Positions 53,806 through 63,941 are shown, counted from the stretch's first letter. The stretch is 64,000 nucleotides of DNA from an uncultured Dorea sp. (GCA_900550865.1 URTM01000001.1:62001-126000), one strand, 5' to 3'. The notes: generated by a model not told the origin, from the letters alone. Translations and numbers: made by a program.

Positions 53806-54870
53806 TTATTCTACATGTTTCAGCATATTTTCGATAAAAATCCCATATCCTTTCGCCGGATCATTGACGAATACATGGGTGACTGCACCTGCAATTTTCC
53901 CATTCTGAAGGATTGGTGCCCCGGACATTCCCTGTATGATTCCGCCTGTAATCTCAAGGAGTTCGGGATCTGTCACTTCGATCTCCAGACCTTTATTTTC
54001 TTCTTTCGTATGTTTGTCAATTTTTGTTATACGAATCTTGTATTCTTTTACTTTTCCTTCTACGCAGCACCGGATAACTGCATCTCCTTTTTTGATCTCA
54101 TCTGTCGGCATAACGCTGACCGGATCTGTATTCTGGAACAGATTGTCTGTACGGTCAAGCGTTCCGAATATCCCACAGTCTGTATTTTTATCGATCGTTC
54201 CCAGCACATTGTAGCGGTTATAGACGATGATTCCCTCGATTCCGCCCGGCTCTCCGCCTGTCCCTTTCTGAATACTGCGGATGCTGGTCTCATAAACTCT
54301 TCCGTTTTTTATCTCCATCAGGGTATTCGTATCAGTATCATGGATTCCGTGTCCAAGCGCACCAAAACGGCTGTCGGAATTCAGAAATGTCATGGTGCCA
54401 AGTCCTTGTGCGTTGTCCCTCACCCAGATTCCAAGCATGTACTGATTCTTTTTATTTTGCACCGGCTTTACTTTCACATCCAGATATTCTGCATTTCTCC
54501 GAAGCTTCAGGATTACTTCTTCCGAATCCAGCTTTTTGAGGGCCTTCTGCAGTTCCTTTTTATCTGTGATCTTCGTCCCGTTACATTCCACAATATAATC
54601 CCCCGTTTTCACAAGATGTCTGGCCGGCTCCAGCCGTTCCCCATCCGGTCCGGTAATCTTCTCCGTACCAAGCACCATGACACCTTCTGTCTCCAGATAG
54701 ATTCCGATCGGCATCCCTCCCGGGATCACGGTATCCGAGGACACGGTGTCTGCACTTACTTCTTCTTTTCTTCCCTGTTCCTGCTGCTCCCAGACTGTGT
54801 ATCCTGTATAACAAAGGACAGACAGTACAAGCACCACGATCAGGCATCTGCGATACCAGTATTTTCTCAT
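53806..54870 (-). CDS. spoIVB: SpoIVB peptidase (sporulation signal protease)
   Basis: The start is ATG 54870 after GGGGTG; the longer frame has no ribosome site. The 354-residue protein has one N-terminal membrane helix (about 9-27), a PDZ domain (about 95-165) and a S55 peptidase domain with the catalytic serine in GMSGAP and histidine in ALGHGIHD. It activates pro-sigma-K processing across the forespore membrane. The position between recN and spo0A is the normal one. Confidence 0.93.
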   Translation of the reverse strand: MRKYWYRRCLIVVLVLSVLCYTGYTVWEQQEQGRKEEVSADTVSSDTVIPGGMPIGIYLETEGVMVLGTEKITGPDGERLEPARHLVKTGDYIVECNGTKITDKKELQKALKKLDSEEVILKLRRNAEYLDVKVKPVQNKKNQYMLGIWVRDNAQGLGTMTFLNSDSRFGALGHGIHDTDTNTLMEIKNGRVYETSIRSIQKGTGGEPGGIEGIIVYNRYNVLGTIDKNTDCGIFGTLDRTDNLFQNTDPVSVMPTDEIKKGDAVIRCCVEGKVKEYKIRITKIDKHTKEENKGLEIEVTDPELLEITGGIIQGMSGAPILQNGKIAGAVTHVFVNDPAKGYGIFIENMLKHVE

Positions 54871-54920
54871 TTTCCACACCCCTGTCTTATCTTTCATCCG
54901 CAAAGCGTATGTACAAAAAA

Positions 54921-54946
54921 ACAGACACTCTTTTACAAATGTCTGT
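54921..54946 (-). terminator. Terminator after recN
   Basis: ACAGACA/TGTCTGT arms around a 12-base loop, then TTTTTTT on the minus strand. It ends the recN transcript before the spoIVB start. Confidence 0.8.
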
Positions 54947-55005
54947 CTTAGTATGTGGTATTTTCAAAAAAATACTCGGTATCTCTTATGCTTTTTATTT
55001 TGTTT

Positions 55006-56679
55006 TTATTTCATCTTTACTGCCAGATTTTTCATCTCTCTGGCGCTTTGCATCACCGTATCTGTAATCTTGGCACCGCCTAAGATTCTTGCCAGTTCTT
55101 CCACAGACTTTTCTTCATCCAATGGATAGATATACGTACGTGTCACCGCATCTTCTGTCTTCTTTTCAATCAGGAAATGATGATCCGCCATAGCTGCGAT
55201 CTGCGCCAGATGTGTAATACAGATGACCTGATGTCCCTTTCCGATCAATGCCATCTTTTCTGAAACCTTCTGCGCCGTACGCCCGCTGATTCCGACATCA
55301 ATTTCGTCAAAGATCAGTGTCTCTATCTCATCTTTGTCTGCCATTACTGCTTTGATCGCCAGCATAATTCTGGAAAGTTCCCCGCCGGAAGCCACTTCTG
55401 TCAACGGCTTCACCGGCTGTCCCTGATTCAGGGAAATACGGAATTCCACATCATCGATACCATCTTTGGAATATTCCTTCTTTTCTGCAAAATGGATCTC
55501 AAACTGTACCTGTTCAAAATTCAGATCCTCGAGCCCTTTCTGGATCTTCTTTTCCAGCATTTTCGCTTTCTTCTTTCGAAGCGCCGACAGCTTTCCGGCC
55601 AGTTCCAGATATTTCTGTTCCATCTGCTCACAGGATGTCTTCAGTTCCTGCATATATGCATCATAATTTTCCAGGATCTCAATCCGTTCTTCCTGTTTCT
55701 TACAGTACCTCATGATTTCTTCATAAGAATTCCCGTACTTCGTTTTCAGATGATTGATCTCATTCAGACGTTTTTCTGTCTCATAGAATTCTTCATCCGA
55801 AAACTCACAGTTTTTCTGATATTCTGCCAGTTCATGATTAAAATCATTCAGCAGATTGTCTACATCAGCCAGCTGGGTATATAACTGTGACAACTGCTCA
55901 TCGGCATCCACAGCTTCCGACAGCGTTCGGAGTGCCCTTCCAAGCTTTTCGCTCGCACTTTCCCCATCTTCACCCGTATACTGGTAGCATTCCGCAACAC
56001 TTTGGGCAATCTTTTTTCCGTTACACATACGCCGGTAACATGCTTCCAGTTCTTCATCTTCGTGTTCTTTTAATTCTGCCCCGACGATCTCATCCACTTC
56101 AAACCTAAGAAAAGCCAGTTCCTTTGCCCGCTCGGATCCATCCGCTCCTGCTTCCGACAATTCTCTTATTTTATCTTTATACTGCCGCCATGTCTCCGCC
56201 ACTTTTTCTTTCTGCTTTTTCGTTTCTTCTCCGGCAAATGCATCCACAATTGTCAGATGATTCTTTTTATAAAGCAATGACTGATGTTCGTGCTGTCCGT
56301 GAATATCAATCAGGATGGAAGATACTGCTTTAAGCGTCGCCATCTGCACCGTCTCGCCATTGATCTTGCTGACACTTCTTCCTTCCATCAGCCTTCTCTG
56401 AAGCGTAACAAACCCGTCCTCCGGGTAAACATCCAGTTCTTTTAATCTGCGGATCTGTCGTTCACTTTCTACCGAAAATGTCAGCTCTACCAGTCCGTAT
56501 CTCGTTCCCTGTCGGAGGATATCTTTCGTGTATCTCCCGCCAAGAGCAAGATTGACCGAGCCAAGAATGATCGACTTCCCGGCACCGGTCTCTCCGGTTA
56601 ATATGTTCAGTCCTCTGCCGAACTCTACTTCGATCTCATCGATCAAAGCCAGATTTTTCACATGTAAATATTTTAACAT
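55006..56679 (-). CDS. recN: DNA repair protein RecN
   Basis: The 557-residue SMC-like ATPase has Walker A GETGAGKS (29-36), a coiled-coil middle (about 150-390) and the C-terminal signature ASGGELSRIMLAIK with Walker B IFDEIDVGISG. It acts early in double-strand break repair. It follows argR by 8 bp, as in many Firmicutes. Confidence 0.96.
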   Translation of the reverse strand: MLKYLHVKNLALIDEIEVEFGRGLNILTGETGAGKSIILGSVNLALGGRYTKDILRQGTRYGLVELTFSVESERQIRRLKELDVYPEDGFVTLQRRLMEGRSVSKINGETVQMATLKAVSSILIDIHGQHEHQSLLYKKNHLTIVDAFAGEETKKQKEKVAETWRQYKDKIRELSEAGADGSERAKELAFLRFEVDEIVGAELKEHEDEELEACYRRMCNGKKIAQSVAECYQYTGEDGESASEKLGRALRTLSEAVDADEQLSQLYTQLADVDNLLNDFNHELAEYQKNCEFSDEEFYETEKRLNEINHLKTKYGNSYEEIMRYCKKQEERIEILENYDAYMQELKTSCEQMEQKYLELAGKLSALRKKKAKMLEKKIQKGLEDLNFEQVQFEIHFAEKKEYSKDGIDDVEFRISLNQGQPVKPLTEVASGGELSRIMLAIKAVMADKDEIETLIFDEIDVGISGRTAQKVSEKMALIGKGHQVICITHLAQIAAMADHHFLIEKKTEDAVTRTYIYPLDEEKSVEELARILGGAKITDTVMQSAREMKNLAVKMK

Positions 56680-56687
56680 GCATCCTC

Positions 56688-57137
56688 CTATAAGATAATC
56701 TTGCTGATCTTGTCCATTACTTTCACCGTATCATCCACGCTTCGGATCGCGCACATGATTGTGTCATCTCCCGCAATACTTCCGACAATCTCATTCCATT
56801 TCATTGCATCCAGTGCCGCACACACTGCACTTGCCATTCCGGCTACCGTCTTGATCACCAGAATATTCTGCGCCATATCCATGGACAGATATCCCTCTCT
56901 TAAGACACGGATATATTTCTCGCTCATTCCGTTTTCATTATGCTGATGCAGTGCATATCTCTGCTTGCCGTTTTCCGACGGTATCTTTGTAAGCTTCAGG
57001 TCACGGATATCTCTGGATACCGTAGCCTGTGTGACCTTGAATCCTTCCTGATTCAGGTATTCTGCCAGTTCTTCCTGTGTTTCAATATGGTGTTTGTTGA
57101 TCAGTTCAATGATCTTTGCGTGTCTGTTTACTTTCAT
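56688..57137 (-). CDS. argR: Arginine repressor ArgR/AhrC
   Basis: The 149-residue protein has an N-terminal winged helix (1-70) and a C-terminal hexamerisation and arginine-binding domain (GSIAGDDTIMC with the two aspartates). It represses arginine biosynthesis and activates catabolism when arginine binds. The argD-like gene at 40 kb is a possible target, but no clear ARG box is seen there. Confidence 0.95.
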   Translation of the reverse strand: MKVNRHAKIIELINKHHIETQEELAEYLNQEGFKVTQATVSRDIRDLKLTKIPSENGKQRYALHQHNENGMSEKYIRVLREGYLSMDMAQNILVIKTVAGMASAVCAALDAMKWNEIVGSIAGDDTIMCAIRSVDDTVKVMDKISKIIL

Positions 57138-57141
57138 ATCA

Positions 57142-57981
57142 TCAATTTCCCTTCATTTTTTTCCGTAATACTTCCAAAAAACTGATTTTATTGATCTTCA
57201 TGATCTTCGTTGACTCTTTTGCCTTGCAGATCGTCAGCTTATCTCCCGTCTCAAGCGGCACACTGGTCGCACCGTCAAATGTGACCAGTACCTTTTCGAT
57301 GTTTCCTCTGCGTCCTTCTCCGATCTCGATTACGATCTCATCGTCCGAAGACAGAACAATACTTCTTGTATTCAATGCATGAGAACAGATTGGTGTGATC
57401 ACAGTAAGTGAAGCTGTCGGTTCCACGATCGGACCTCCAGCCGACAGATTGTATGCCGTAGATCCGGTCGGTGTGGATATGATAATTCCATCCGCCTCGT
57501 AAGAATTCAAAAGTTCCCCATTTACAAACAATTTGAAATAAATAATGCGCAGGTCATCACCCCTTCGCGACACAACAATATCATTTAACGCAACATCCTT
57601 TTTTCCATCCTGAAATGTTCCTTCTAACATCATGCGTTCTTCATACAGATAATCACCCTGCAGCATCTGCGTGATATCTTCTTCCAGATTATTCACTTCT
57701 ACTTCTGTAAGATACCCAAGCGTTCCCATATTGATGCCCAGGATCGGAACGTCTCTTTTCCAAAGTGTTCTTGCCACTTCAATCAGGCTTCCGTCACCGC
57801 CGATCACGATTGCACAGTCCATCATGTCCGGAATCCGTTCCCTGATAATGTTCTTTTCTGCATCCTTTTCGCACAATGCACAGCTTCTTCCTGCTATCTC
57901 CAGCAATTCTTTTACTTTTCCTGTCACCGCATGATTCGTATCTTTTCCGTCATTGGTAACGATCCAAAACTTTTTTAACAT
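57142..57981 (-). CDS. nadK: NAD kinase
   Basis: The 279-residue enzyme makes NADP from NAD and ATP or polyphosphate. It has GGDGSLIEVAR, NMGTLGYLTEVE and the glycine-rich block TGSTAYNLSAGGPIV. It lies 4 bp before argR. Confidence 0.96.
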   Translation of the reverse strand: MLKKFWIVTNDGKDTNHAVTGKVKELLEIAGRSCALCEKDAEKNIIRERIPDMMDCAIVIGGDGSLIEVARTLWKRDVPILGINMGTLGYLTEVEVNNLEEDITQMLQGDYLYEERMMLEGTFQDGKKDVALNDIVVSRRGDDLRIIYFKLFVNGELLNSYEADGIIISTPTGSTAYNLSAGGPIVEPTASLTVITPICSHALNTRSIVLSSDDEIVIEIGEGRRGNIEKVLVTFDGATSVPLETGDKLTICKAKESTKIMKINKISFLEVLRKKMKGN

Positions 57982-57987
57982 CTGCCT

Positions 57988-58797
57988 CTAACCTTTCGCA
58001 AGTGTTGCGAATGACTGATCTACTGTCTTTTCGACATCGATTTCCGGCGAGATCCTGTCAGTCGCTTCACATTTCTGTAAGTGGACCAGATATTCGATAT
58101 TGCCTTCCGGTCCCTTGATCGGAGAGAATTCCAGATTCAGCACTTCGAATCCGATAGACATTGCATAGTCGATCACTTTATGAATGACTTCTATATGCGT
58201 GCTCTTCTCACGCACAACACCCTTCTTTCCAACCTTCTCTCTTCCTGCTTCGAACTGCGGCTTGATCAGTGCCACGATCTGTCCGTCATCCGTCAGGTAA
58301 TTACGGATCGGAAGCAGTACTTTTGTAAGCGAGATAAACGATACATCAATAGATGAAAATTGTACCGGTTCTCCGATATCTTCCGGGGTCACATAACGGA
58401 TATTTGTCTTCTCCATACATACCACACGAGGGTCCTGTCTTAATTTCCAGTCGAGCTGTCCGCGTCCCACGTCGATTGCAAATACCTTTACCGCACCATT
58501 CTGCAGCATACAGTCTGTGAATCCACCCGTAGACGAACCTACATCTGTACATACTTTTCCTTCTACACTGACATCAAAGTTCTTGATCGCTTTTTCCAGT
58601 TTCAGACCGCCGCGGCTGACATACGGAAGTGTATGTCCGCGCACTTCGATCGTGGCTTCTTCCGGAAATGTCGTTCCGGCTTTATCTTCTTTCTGCCCAT
58701 CTACATATACGATTCCGGACATAATGATGGCTTTTGCCTTTTCTCTGGAAGCTGCCAGATTTCTCTTTACCAGTAATACGTCTAATCGTTCTTTCAT
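57988..58797 (-). CDS. tlyA: TlyA family rRNA 2'-O-methyltransferase
   Basis: The 269-residue protein has an S4 domain (about 1-60) and an FtsJ-like methyltransferase (DVGSSTGGFTDCML, AIDVGRGQLDWKL) with the K-D-K-E type catalytic set. In mycobacteria TlyA methylates 16S and 23S rRNA; haemolysin naming is historical. It lies between dxs and nadK. Confidence 0.92.
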   Translation of the reverse strand: MKERLDVLLVKRNLAASREKAKAIIMSGIVYVDGQKEDKAGTTFPEEATIEVRGHTLPYVSRGGLKLEKAIKNFDVSVEGKVCTDVGSSTGGFTDCMLQNGAVKVFAIDVGRGQLDWKLRQDPRVVCMEKTNIRYVTPEDIGEPVQFSSIDVSFISLTKVLLPIRNYLTDDGQIVALIKPQFEAGREKVGKKGVVREKSTHIEVIHKVIDYAMSIGFEVLNLEFSPIKGPEGNIEYLVHLQKCEATDRISPEIDVEKTVDQSFATLAKG

Positions 58798-58803
58798 AAT
58801 CTC

Positions 58804-58899
58804 TCCTGTTATCTATACTGTCTCATATATCTTACATTTCATATCCGTTACGTCTCATCTTTATAGCATCTTATATCTATAACGTCTCATATAACTTAC
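58804..58899. repeat. Three 32-bp imperfect tandem copies at the end of dxs
   Basis: GTCTCAT recurs at 58820, 58852 and 58884 with exactly 32-bp period. The last copy includes the final seven codons of dxs, the others fill the gap to tlyA. Copies 1 and 3 match best. Confidence 0.65.
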
Positions 58900-60739
58900 G
58901 GATCTGTGCTGTTATGGAATCTACATCCAGACCAGTCTCTTTACGTAGGACATCCACATTGCCATGCTCCACATAATCATCCGGGAGTGCCTGGATCAGT
59001 ACTCTTGCATCCGCACCCGTCCGCATCAGATACTCACTCACATGTTCTCCGAATCCGCCGGATTTCACATTTTCTTCGATCGTAACGATCAGTTTGTGCT
59101 TCTCCGTCAGATGATCCAGCATCTCTGTATCCACCGGTTTTACAAATCTTGCATTGATGAGCGAGCAGGAATATCCTGCTTCTTTTAACCGTTTTCTGAC
59201 TTCTAATGCTTCCTCAAACATATGACCGACAAAGATCACGGCAATCTCCTGCTCTTCGTATAGCATCTCGCTCTTTCCATATACCACCGGGCTTCGGAAT
59301 TCCGGACAGACATCACACGCACTGCCTCTTGGATACCGGATAGCAATCGGACCGTCATAGGCAATACCGAATCTTACCATGTCCGCCAGTTCCCATTTAT
59401 GCTTCGGTGACATCACAACCATGTTCGGAATATTGCTTAAGTAAGACAGGTCAAAGATTCCCTGATGCGTCTCCCCGTCATTTCCAACCAGTCCTGCACG
59501 GTCTACGGCGAACATCACCGGAAGATTCTGCAGTGCCACATCATGGATCATCTGGTCATACGCCCTCTGTAAAAAGGACGAATACACGGCAAATACCGGC
59601 TTTATCCCGCCTGCCGCCAGTCCCGCTGCAAATGTCACGGCATGTTCTTCTGCAATTCCCACATCAAAGAATCGGTCCGGATATTTTATCTGGAATCTTG
59701 CAAGCCCTGTTCCGTCTGCCATTGCTGCCGTGATTGCTACCAGCTTTTCATTTCTTGCCGCCTCGTCACACATCACTTTACCAAAGACATCCGTATAAGA
59801 ATCTTTCTTCTTCGGACTTTCCGGCTCTCCTGTCTCCACCTGGAATGGTCCGATCCCGTGGAACTTGTCCGGCTTTTCTTCTGCCGGTTCATAGCCTTTT
59901 CCTTTTTTGGTAATTACATGAAGCAGTACCGGACCTTCGATCTTTCTTGCTTCTTTAAATGCACGTACCAGCATTGGGATATTATGTCCCTGGATCGGTC
60001 CAAGATAAGTGATTCCCATATCTTCAAAGAACATTCCCGGAACGATCAGCTGTTTTAAGCTACTCTTGGTCTTTCGGATATGTTCGATCATCGGATCTCC
60101 CACAACCGGAACATTATGCAGTACATTTGTCACACCTTTTTTCAGATCTGTATAGAAGTCCGCCGTGCGCAGCTTTGCCAGATAATCCGACATTCCTCCG
60201 ACATTTTCTGAAATAGACATATGATTATCATTCAATACAATGATAAAATTCTTCTTAAGCGTGGATGCATTATTCAGTGCTTCATATGCCATTCCACCCG
60301 TCAGCGAACCGTCTCCGATCACCGAGATCACACTGTAATCTTCTCCTTGCAGATCTCTTGCGCATACATACCCAAGCCCCGCCGAAATCGAAGTAGAGCT
60401 GTGTCCGGTATCAAATGCATCGCATGCACTTTCTTTTCTCTTCGGGAATCCGCTCATCCCGCCATATTTTCTCAGGTCATCAAATCCGTCTTTTCTTCCG
60501 GTCAGGATCTTATGTGTATAGGACTGATGTCCTACATCCCATATGATTTTATCCTTCGGCAGATCAAAGACCAGATGCATTGCCATTGTAAGCTCTACTA
60601 CGCCGAGATTCGATGCCAGATGTCCTCCGGTTTTACTGATCTTTTCGACCAGAAACTTCCGGATCTCCTGTGCCAGTTCCGGAAGTTCTTCCGGCTTCAG
60701 ATCTTTTATATCATTTGCTTTTTGAATTCTTTCTAACAT
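58877..60739 (-). CDS. dxs: 1-deoxy-D-xylulose-5-phosphate synthase
   Basis: The 620-residue TPP enzyme makes DXP from pyruvate and glyceraldehyde-3-phosphate, the first step of the MEP isoprenoid route. TPP site GDGSLTGGMAYEALNNA (about 144-160), the transketolase block IAEEHAVTFAAG and a C-terminal transketolase domain are complete. It lies 15 bp past ispA. Confidence 0.96.
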   Translation of the reverse strand: MLERIQKANDIKDLKPEELPELAQEIRKFLVEKISKTGGHLASNLGVVELTMAMHLVFDLPKDKIIWDVGHQSYTHKILTGRKDGFDDLRKYGGMSGFPKRKESACDAFDTGHSSTSISAGLGYVCARDLQGEDYSVISVIGDGSLTGGMAYEALNNASTLKKNFIIVLNDNHMSISENVGGMSDYLAKLRTADFYTDLKKGVTNVLHNVPVVGDPMIEHIRKTKSSLKQLIVPGMFFEDMGITYLGPIQGHNIPMLVRAFKEARKIEGPVLLHVITKKGKGYEPAEEKPDKFHGIGPFQVETGEPESPKKKDSYTDVFGKVMCDEAARNEKLVAITAAMADGTGLARFQIKYPDRFFDVGIAEEHAVTFAAGLAAGGIKPVFAVYSSFLQRAYDQMIHDVALQNLPVMFAVDRAGLVGNDGETHQGIFDLSYLSNIPNMVVMSPKHKWELADMVRFGIAYDGPIAIRYPRGSACDVCPEFRSPVVYGKSEMLYEEQEIAVIFVGHMFEEALEVRKRLKEAGYSCSLINARFVKPVDTEMLDHLTEKHKLIVTIEENVKSGGFGEHVSEYLMRTGADARVLIQALPDDYVEHGNVDVLRKETGLDVDSITAQIRKLYETL

Positions 60740-60754
60740 AACAAGGTATCCCCT

Positions 60755-61657
60755 CTATCTGTCTCTGTGAATCAACTGTATCAGAAGCTGTTCCAGATAC
60801 GCATTCTCCCCTGTAAACTGATGAAGCAGATCAATTGCTTCCTTCGATAATTCTTCCACTTTCTTCTGTGCCTGATCGATTCCCAGAAGTGTCACATAAG
60901 TCGTCTTCTGGTTCTTCTCATCACTGTGGATCGGCTTTCCAAGCACTTCTTCTGTACTCGTCACATCCAGAATATCATCCTGGATCTGGAATGCAACGCC
61001 TACATAATGCGCGATCTTTTCTACCTTTTGTACATCTTCGTCCGAAGCACCGCCAAGGATCGCACCGATCATCATCGCACATTCGATCAATGCACCCGTC
61101 TTCAGTTCATATATCGTATCCAGGACATCTTTCGGAACTGCATGTCCGGTTTCTTTGACATCGATCACCTGACCGCCGATCATTCCGTAGATTCCCGCTT
61201 TTCTTCCGAGAACAGTAAGCGCACATCCGATCTTAAGACTGTCTTCCGGCGATTGTTCAAATGCCCGGAATGCCGTCTCGAACGCATAATTCAAAAGCGC
61301 ATCTCCTGCAAGGATTCCCATATCTTCTCCATATACGATGTGTGTTGTCTTTCTGCCTCTGCGGTACTCATCATTATCCATCGCCGGAAGATCATCATGC
61401 ACCAGTGAATATGTATGGATCATCTCAAGTGCTGCCATAAAAGGCTGTAATGCCGCAGGCTCTTCTCCAAAAAGTCTGCATGTCTCCCGCATCAGCATCG
61501 GACGCAGTCTTTTTCCGCCCGCCATCAGACTGTATTCCATCGCTTCCATAATCACTTTCTGATATCCTTCCGCTTCCGGAAGATATGTTTTCAGGATCTC
61601 TTCGATCTCTGCTACTTTCTTTTTCATCTGTATTGTAAATTCTTCTTTAGAATTCAT
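60755..61657 (-). CDS. ispA: Farnesyl/geranyl diphosphate synthase
   Basis: The start is ATG 61657, with GAGGGTGAGG upstream, giving 300 residues. Aspartate-rich motifs HDDLPAMDND and QIQDDILD bind the diphosphates. It joins IPP and DMAPP to C15 for quinone and cell-wall lipid carriers. It overlaps xseB by 11 bp. Confidence 0.94.
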   Translation of the reverse strand: MNSKEEFTIQMKKKVAEIEEILKTYLPEAEGYQKVIMEAMEYSLMAGGKRLRPMLMRETCRLFGEEPAALQPFMAALEMIHTYSLVHDDLPAMDNDEYRRGRKTTHIVYGEDMGILAGDALLNYAFETAFRAFEQSPEDSLKIGCALTVLGRKAGIYGMIGGQVIDVKETGHAVPKDVLDTIYELKTGALIECAMMIGAILGGASDEDVQKVEKIAHYVGVAFQIQDDILDVTSTEEVLGKPIHSDEKNQKTTYVTLLGIDQAQKKVEELSKEAIDLLHQFTGENAYLEQLLIQLIHRDR

Positions 61658-61874
61658 GTTCCTCACCCTCTTCATCTAATAACAGCATTTTCTTTTCTAC
61701 TTTGTCGATCTTGCTGTTACAGGCTCTCAGCATATCCATGCCCCGATGATACAGCCGGAATGACTCCTCCAGCGAAATCTCTCCGTCTTCCATCTCTTTT
61801 ATCGTCTGTTCTAAGCCAGAGAATATCTCCTCAAGGCTCTGATCTTCCAAAGATTGTTCCTTATTTTCTGCCAT
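61647..61874 (-). CDS. xseB: Exonuclease VII small subunit
   Basis: The 75-residue helical protein (LEEIFSGLEQTIKEMEDGEISLEESF) matches XseB. It overlaps ispA and follows xseA by 17 bp. Confidence 0.95.
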   Translation of the reverse strand: MAENKEQSLEDQSLEEIFSGLEQTIKEMEDGEISLEESFRLYHRGMDMLRACNSKIDKVEKKMLLLDEEGEEHEF

Positions 61875-61891
61875 TTGTCTCTCCCGCTATC

Positions 61892-63106
61892 CTATATCTC
61901 ATATGTCTTATTCTGCACATCCTCTACGGATGCATGAATCAGTCCGTCCGTCACATACACCGTCAGTTCATCACCTTTTTTTACCTGCCGTATACTCTTT
62001 ACCACGCCGCCGTCTGCTTCTTCTACATACGAAAATCCCTGATTCAGCTTCCAGATCGGTGACAGTCCATTCATCTTCTCGATCTGGATTGCCAGACGAT
62101 ATCTCGCTTCTTTCACACGGTCATTCATCAATTGCCGTAATTCATCTTCCAATTCTGCCAGCCGCTGCTGTTGTTCCTGTAATTTATGACGCGGGTGCAG
62201 ATAAGAAAGTCTGGTCTCCATTTCTTTTAACCTCAGCCTGTTCATACGGATGATTCCCGTTACGCTTCGGTTCATACGCAGGCGGCATTCTCCCAGATAG
62301 TTTTCCACCTGTCTGTAATCCCACACGGCAAGTTCTGCAGCTGCCGAAGGTGTCGGCGCACGAAGATCCGCCACATAATCCGCGATTGTCACATCGGTCT
62401 CATGGCCTACCGCCGATATCACCGGAACCGTGCAGTCAAAGATTGCTCTTGCCACTTCTTCTTCATTGAATGCCCACAGATCTTCGATCGAACCGCCGCC
62501 TCTTCCAACGATGATCACATCTACATCTTTCATCTCCAGCATACGGATCCCCCGCACAATGGACTCTTTGGCGCCTTCTCCCTGCACCTGAGCCGGATAA
62601 AGGATCAGCTGCACATACGGATTCCGTCTGGAAGAAATATTGATGATATCCCGGACAGCTGCTCCCGTCGGTGCGGTCACTACGCCAATCCGCTTTGCAT
62701 ATCTCGGAATTTCTTTTTTGTATTCCGGCGCAAACATTCCCATCTCTTCCAGTTCCTGTTTCAGCATCTGGTACTTCTCATAAAGCGTACCTTCTCCGTC
62801 CAGACGGATCTCATTCGCGTAAAGCTGGTAAGAACCGGTTCTTTCGTAGACATTTACCGAACCAAGTACAATGATCTGCTGTCCTTCTCTCATATGAAAA
62901 GAGAGCCCGCCTCGCTGCCCCGCAAACATGACACAGGCAATCGTTCCGGACTCATCCTTTAATGAGAAATATATATGTCCCGATGTGTGGTACTTACAGT
63001 TAGAGACTTCTCCTTTTACATAGATACGGTTCAGCATAAAGTCCTGGGTGAACATATTCTTGATATATGCATTCACCTGTTTTACTGTATATACATTTCG
63101 AGCCAT
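61892..63106 (-). CDS. xseA: Exonuclease VII large subunit
   Basis: The 404-residue subunit has an OB-fold domain (1-100), the catalytic domain with GRGGGSIEDLWAFNEE and SAVGHETDVTI (about 185-240), and a coiled-coil region. It degrades single-stranded DNA from both ends with XseB. Confidence 0.96.
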   Translation of the reverse strand: MARNVYTVKQVNAYIKNMFTQDFMLNRIYVKGEVSNCKYHTSGHIYFSLKDESGTIACVMFAGQRGGLSFHMREGQQIIVLGSVNVYERTGSYQLYANEIRLDGEGTLYEKYQMLKQELEEMGMFAPEYKKEIPRYAKRIGVVTAPTGAAVRDIINISSRRNPYVQLILYPAQVQGEGAKESIVRGIRMLEMKDVDVIIVGRGGGSIEDLWAFNEEEVARAIFDCTVPVISAVGHETDVTIADYVADLRAPTPSAAAELAVWDYRQVENYLGECRLRMNRSVTGIIRMNRLRLKEMETRLSYLHPRHKLQEQQQRLAELEDELRQLMNDRVKEARYRLAIQIEKMNGLSPIWKLNQGFSYVEEADGGVVKSIRQVKKGDELTVYVTDGLIHASVEDVQNKTYEI

Positions 63107-63119
63107 TCTCTACCTCTGA

Positions 63120-63518
63120 TTAATCTGCAAGCTTTGCCAGTACTCCATTTACAAATGATGCACCGTCTTCACTGCTGTATTTCTTTGCAAGATTGACAGC
63201 TTCGTTGATCGCAACACCTGTCGGGACCTCCTCGTCCCACTTCATCTCATAAACCGCAAGTCTCAGGATTGTAAGATCCACCTTATTCATACGACCTGTC
63301 TTCCATCCGGTCGCATGCTCATTGATCATTGCATCAATTGTATCAATCTTCTCTACAACCTTCTGCGCTTTTTCACTGATATACTGCATATCTTTCTCTG
63401 AAGCACCTTCGATCTGTTCAAAATACAGTTCTGCCTGTGTTCCGTGTTCTGCTTCTTCATTAAAATCAGCACCGAATATTAATTTAAAGATATGCTCTCT
63501 CTGCTCTGTTCTCTTCAC
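63120..63518 (-). CDS. nusB: Transcription antitermination factor NusB
   Basis: The 132-residue helical protein starts at a GTG right after the asp23 stop, with GGAGG at eight bases. It binds boxA RNA in rRNA antitermination. The block VDLTILRLAVYEM and VAINEAVNLAKKYSSEDGA are typical. Confidence 0.94.
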   Translation of the reverse strand: MKRTEQREHIFKLIFGADFNEEAEHGTQAELYFEQIEGASEKDMQYISEKAQKVVEKIDTIDAMINEHATGWKTGRMNKVDLTILRLAVYEMKWDEEVPTGVAINEAVNLAKKYSSEDGASFVNGVLAKLAD

Positions 63519-63902
63519 TTATGCTTCCTCCGGTATCTCGACTCCGGCAACGCGGATGTTCACATCTGCCACCTCAAGTCCTGTCATATTCTCGATTGCA
63601 GTTTTTACCTTTTCCTGCACTTTGGAAGTAATGTCTTTGATGCTGTATCCATAGTTCAGATTCAATGCCAGTGATACAGTAACGATTCCATCCAGCACAT
63701 CTACTTTTACACCTTTGGATAAAGACTTCATTCCAAGCTTGCTGATCAGTTCTCTTGTTGCATTGCCTGCCATAGAAGCCACACCTTCTACTTCCATTGC
63801 CGCAAGACCTGCAATGATTGCTACAACTTCATCTGCAATCTTGATCTCTCCAAGGTTTTCATCTGTTTTTATTGTATACGTATTCTTTTCTTCTTTACTC
63901 AT
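63519..63902 (-). CDS. Asp23/Gls24 family envelope stress protein
   Basis: The 127-residue protein has the Asp23 fold with GVASMAGN near 41 and VAVIIAGLAAMEVEGV ahead. It lacks a membrane helix and is linked to the envelope by partner AmaP in other genera. It is first in the asp23-nusB-xseA operon. Confidence 0.9.
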   Translation of the reverse strand: MSKEEKNTYTIKTDENLGEIKIADEVVAIIAGLAAMEVEGVASMAGNATRELISKLGMKSLSKGVKVDVLDGIVTVSLALNLNYGYSIKDITSKVQEKVKTAIENMTGLEVADVNIRVAGVEIPEEA

Positions 63903-63941
63903 ATTCTCAGAGACCTCCCGTCTGGTTTTTCACTGTCTTTT

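Noticed and set aside
53815..54951. Plus-strand ORF of 378 codons opposite spoIVB
   Set aside because: Antisense shadow of a well-conserved gene, with His/Phe/Ile-rich, Lys-poor composition typical of reverse-frame reading.
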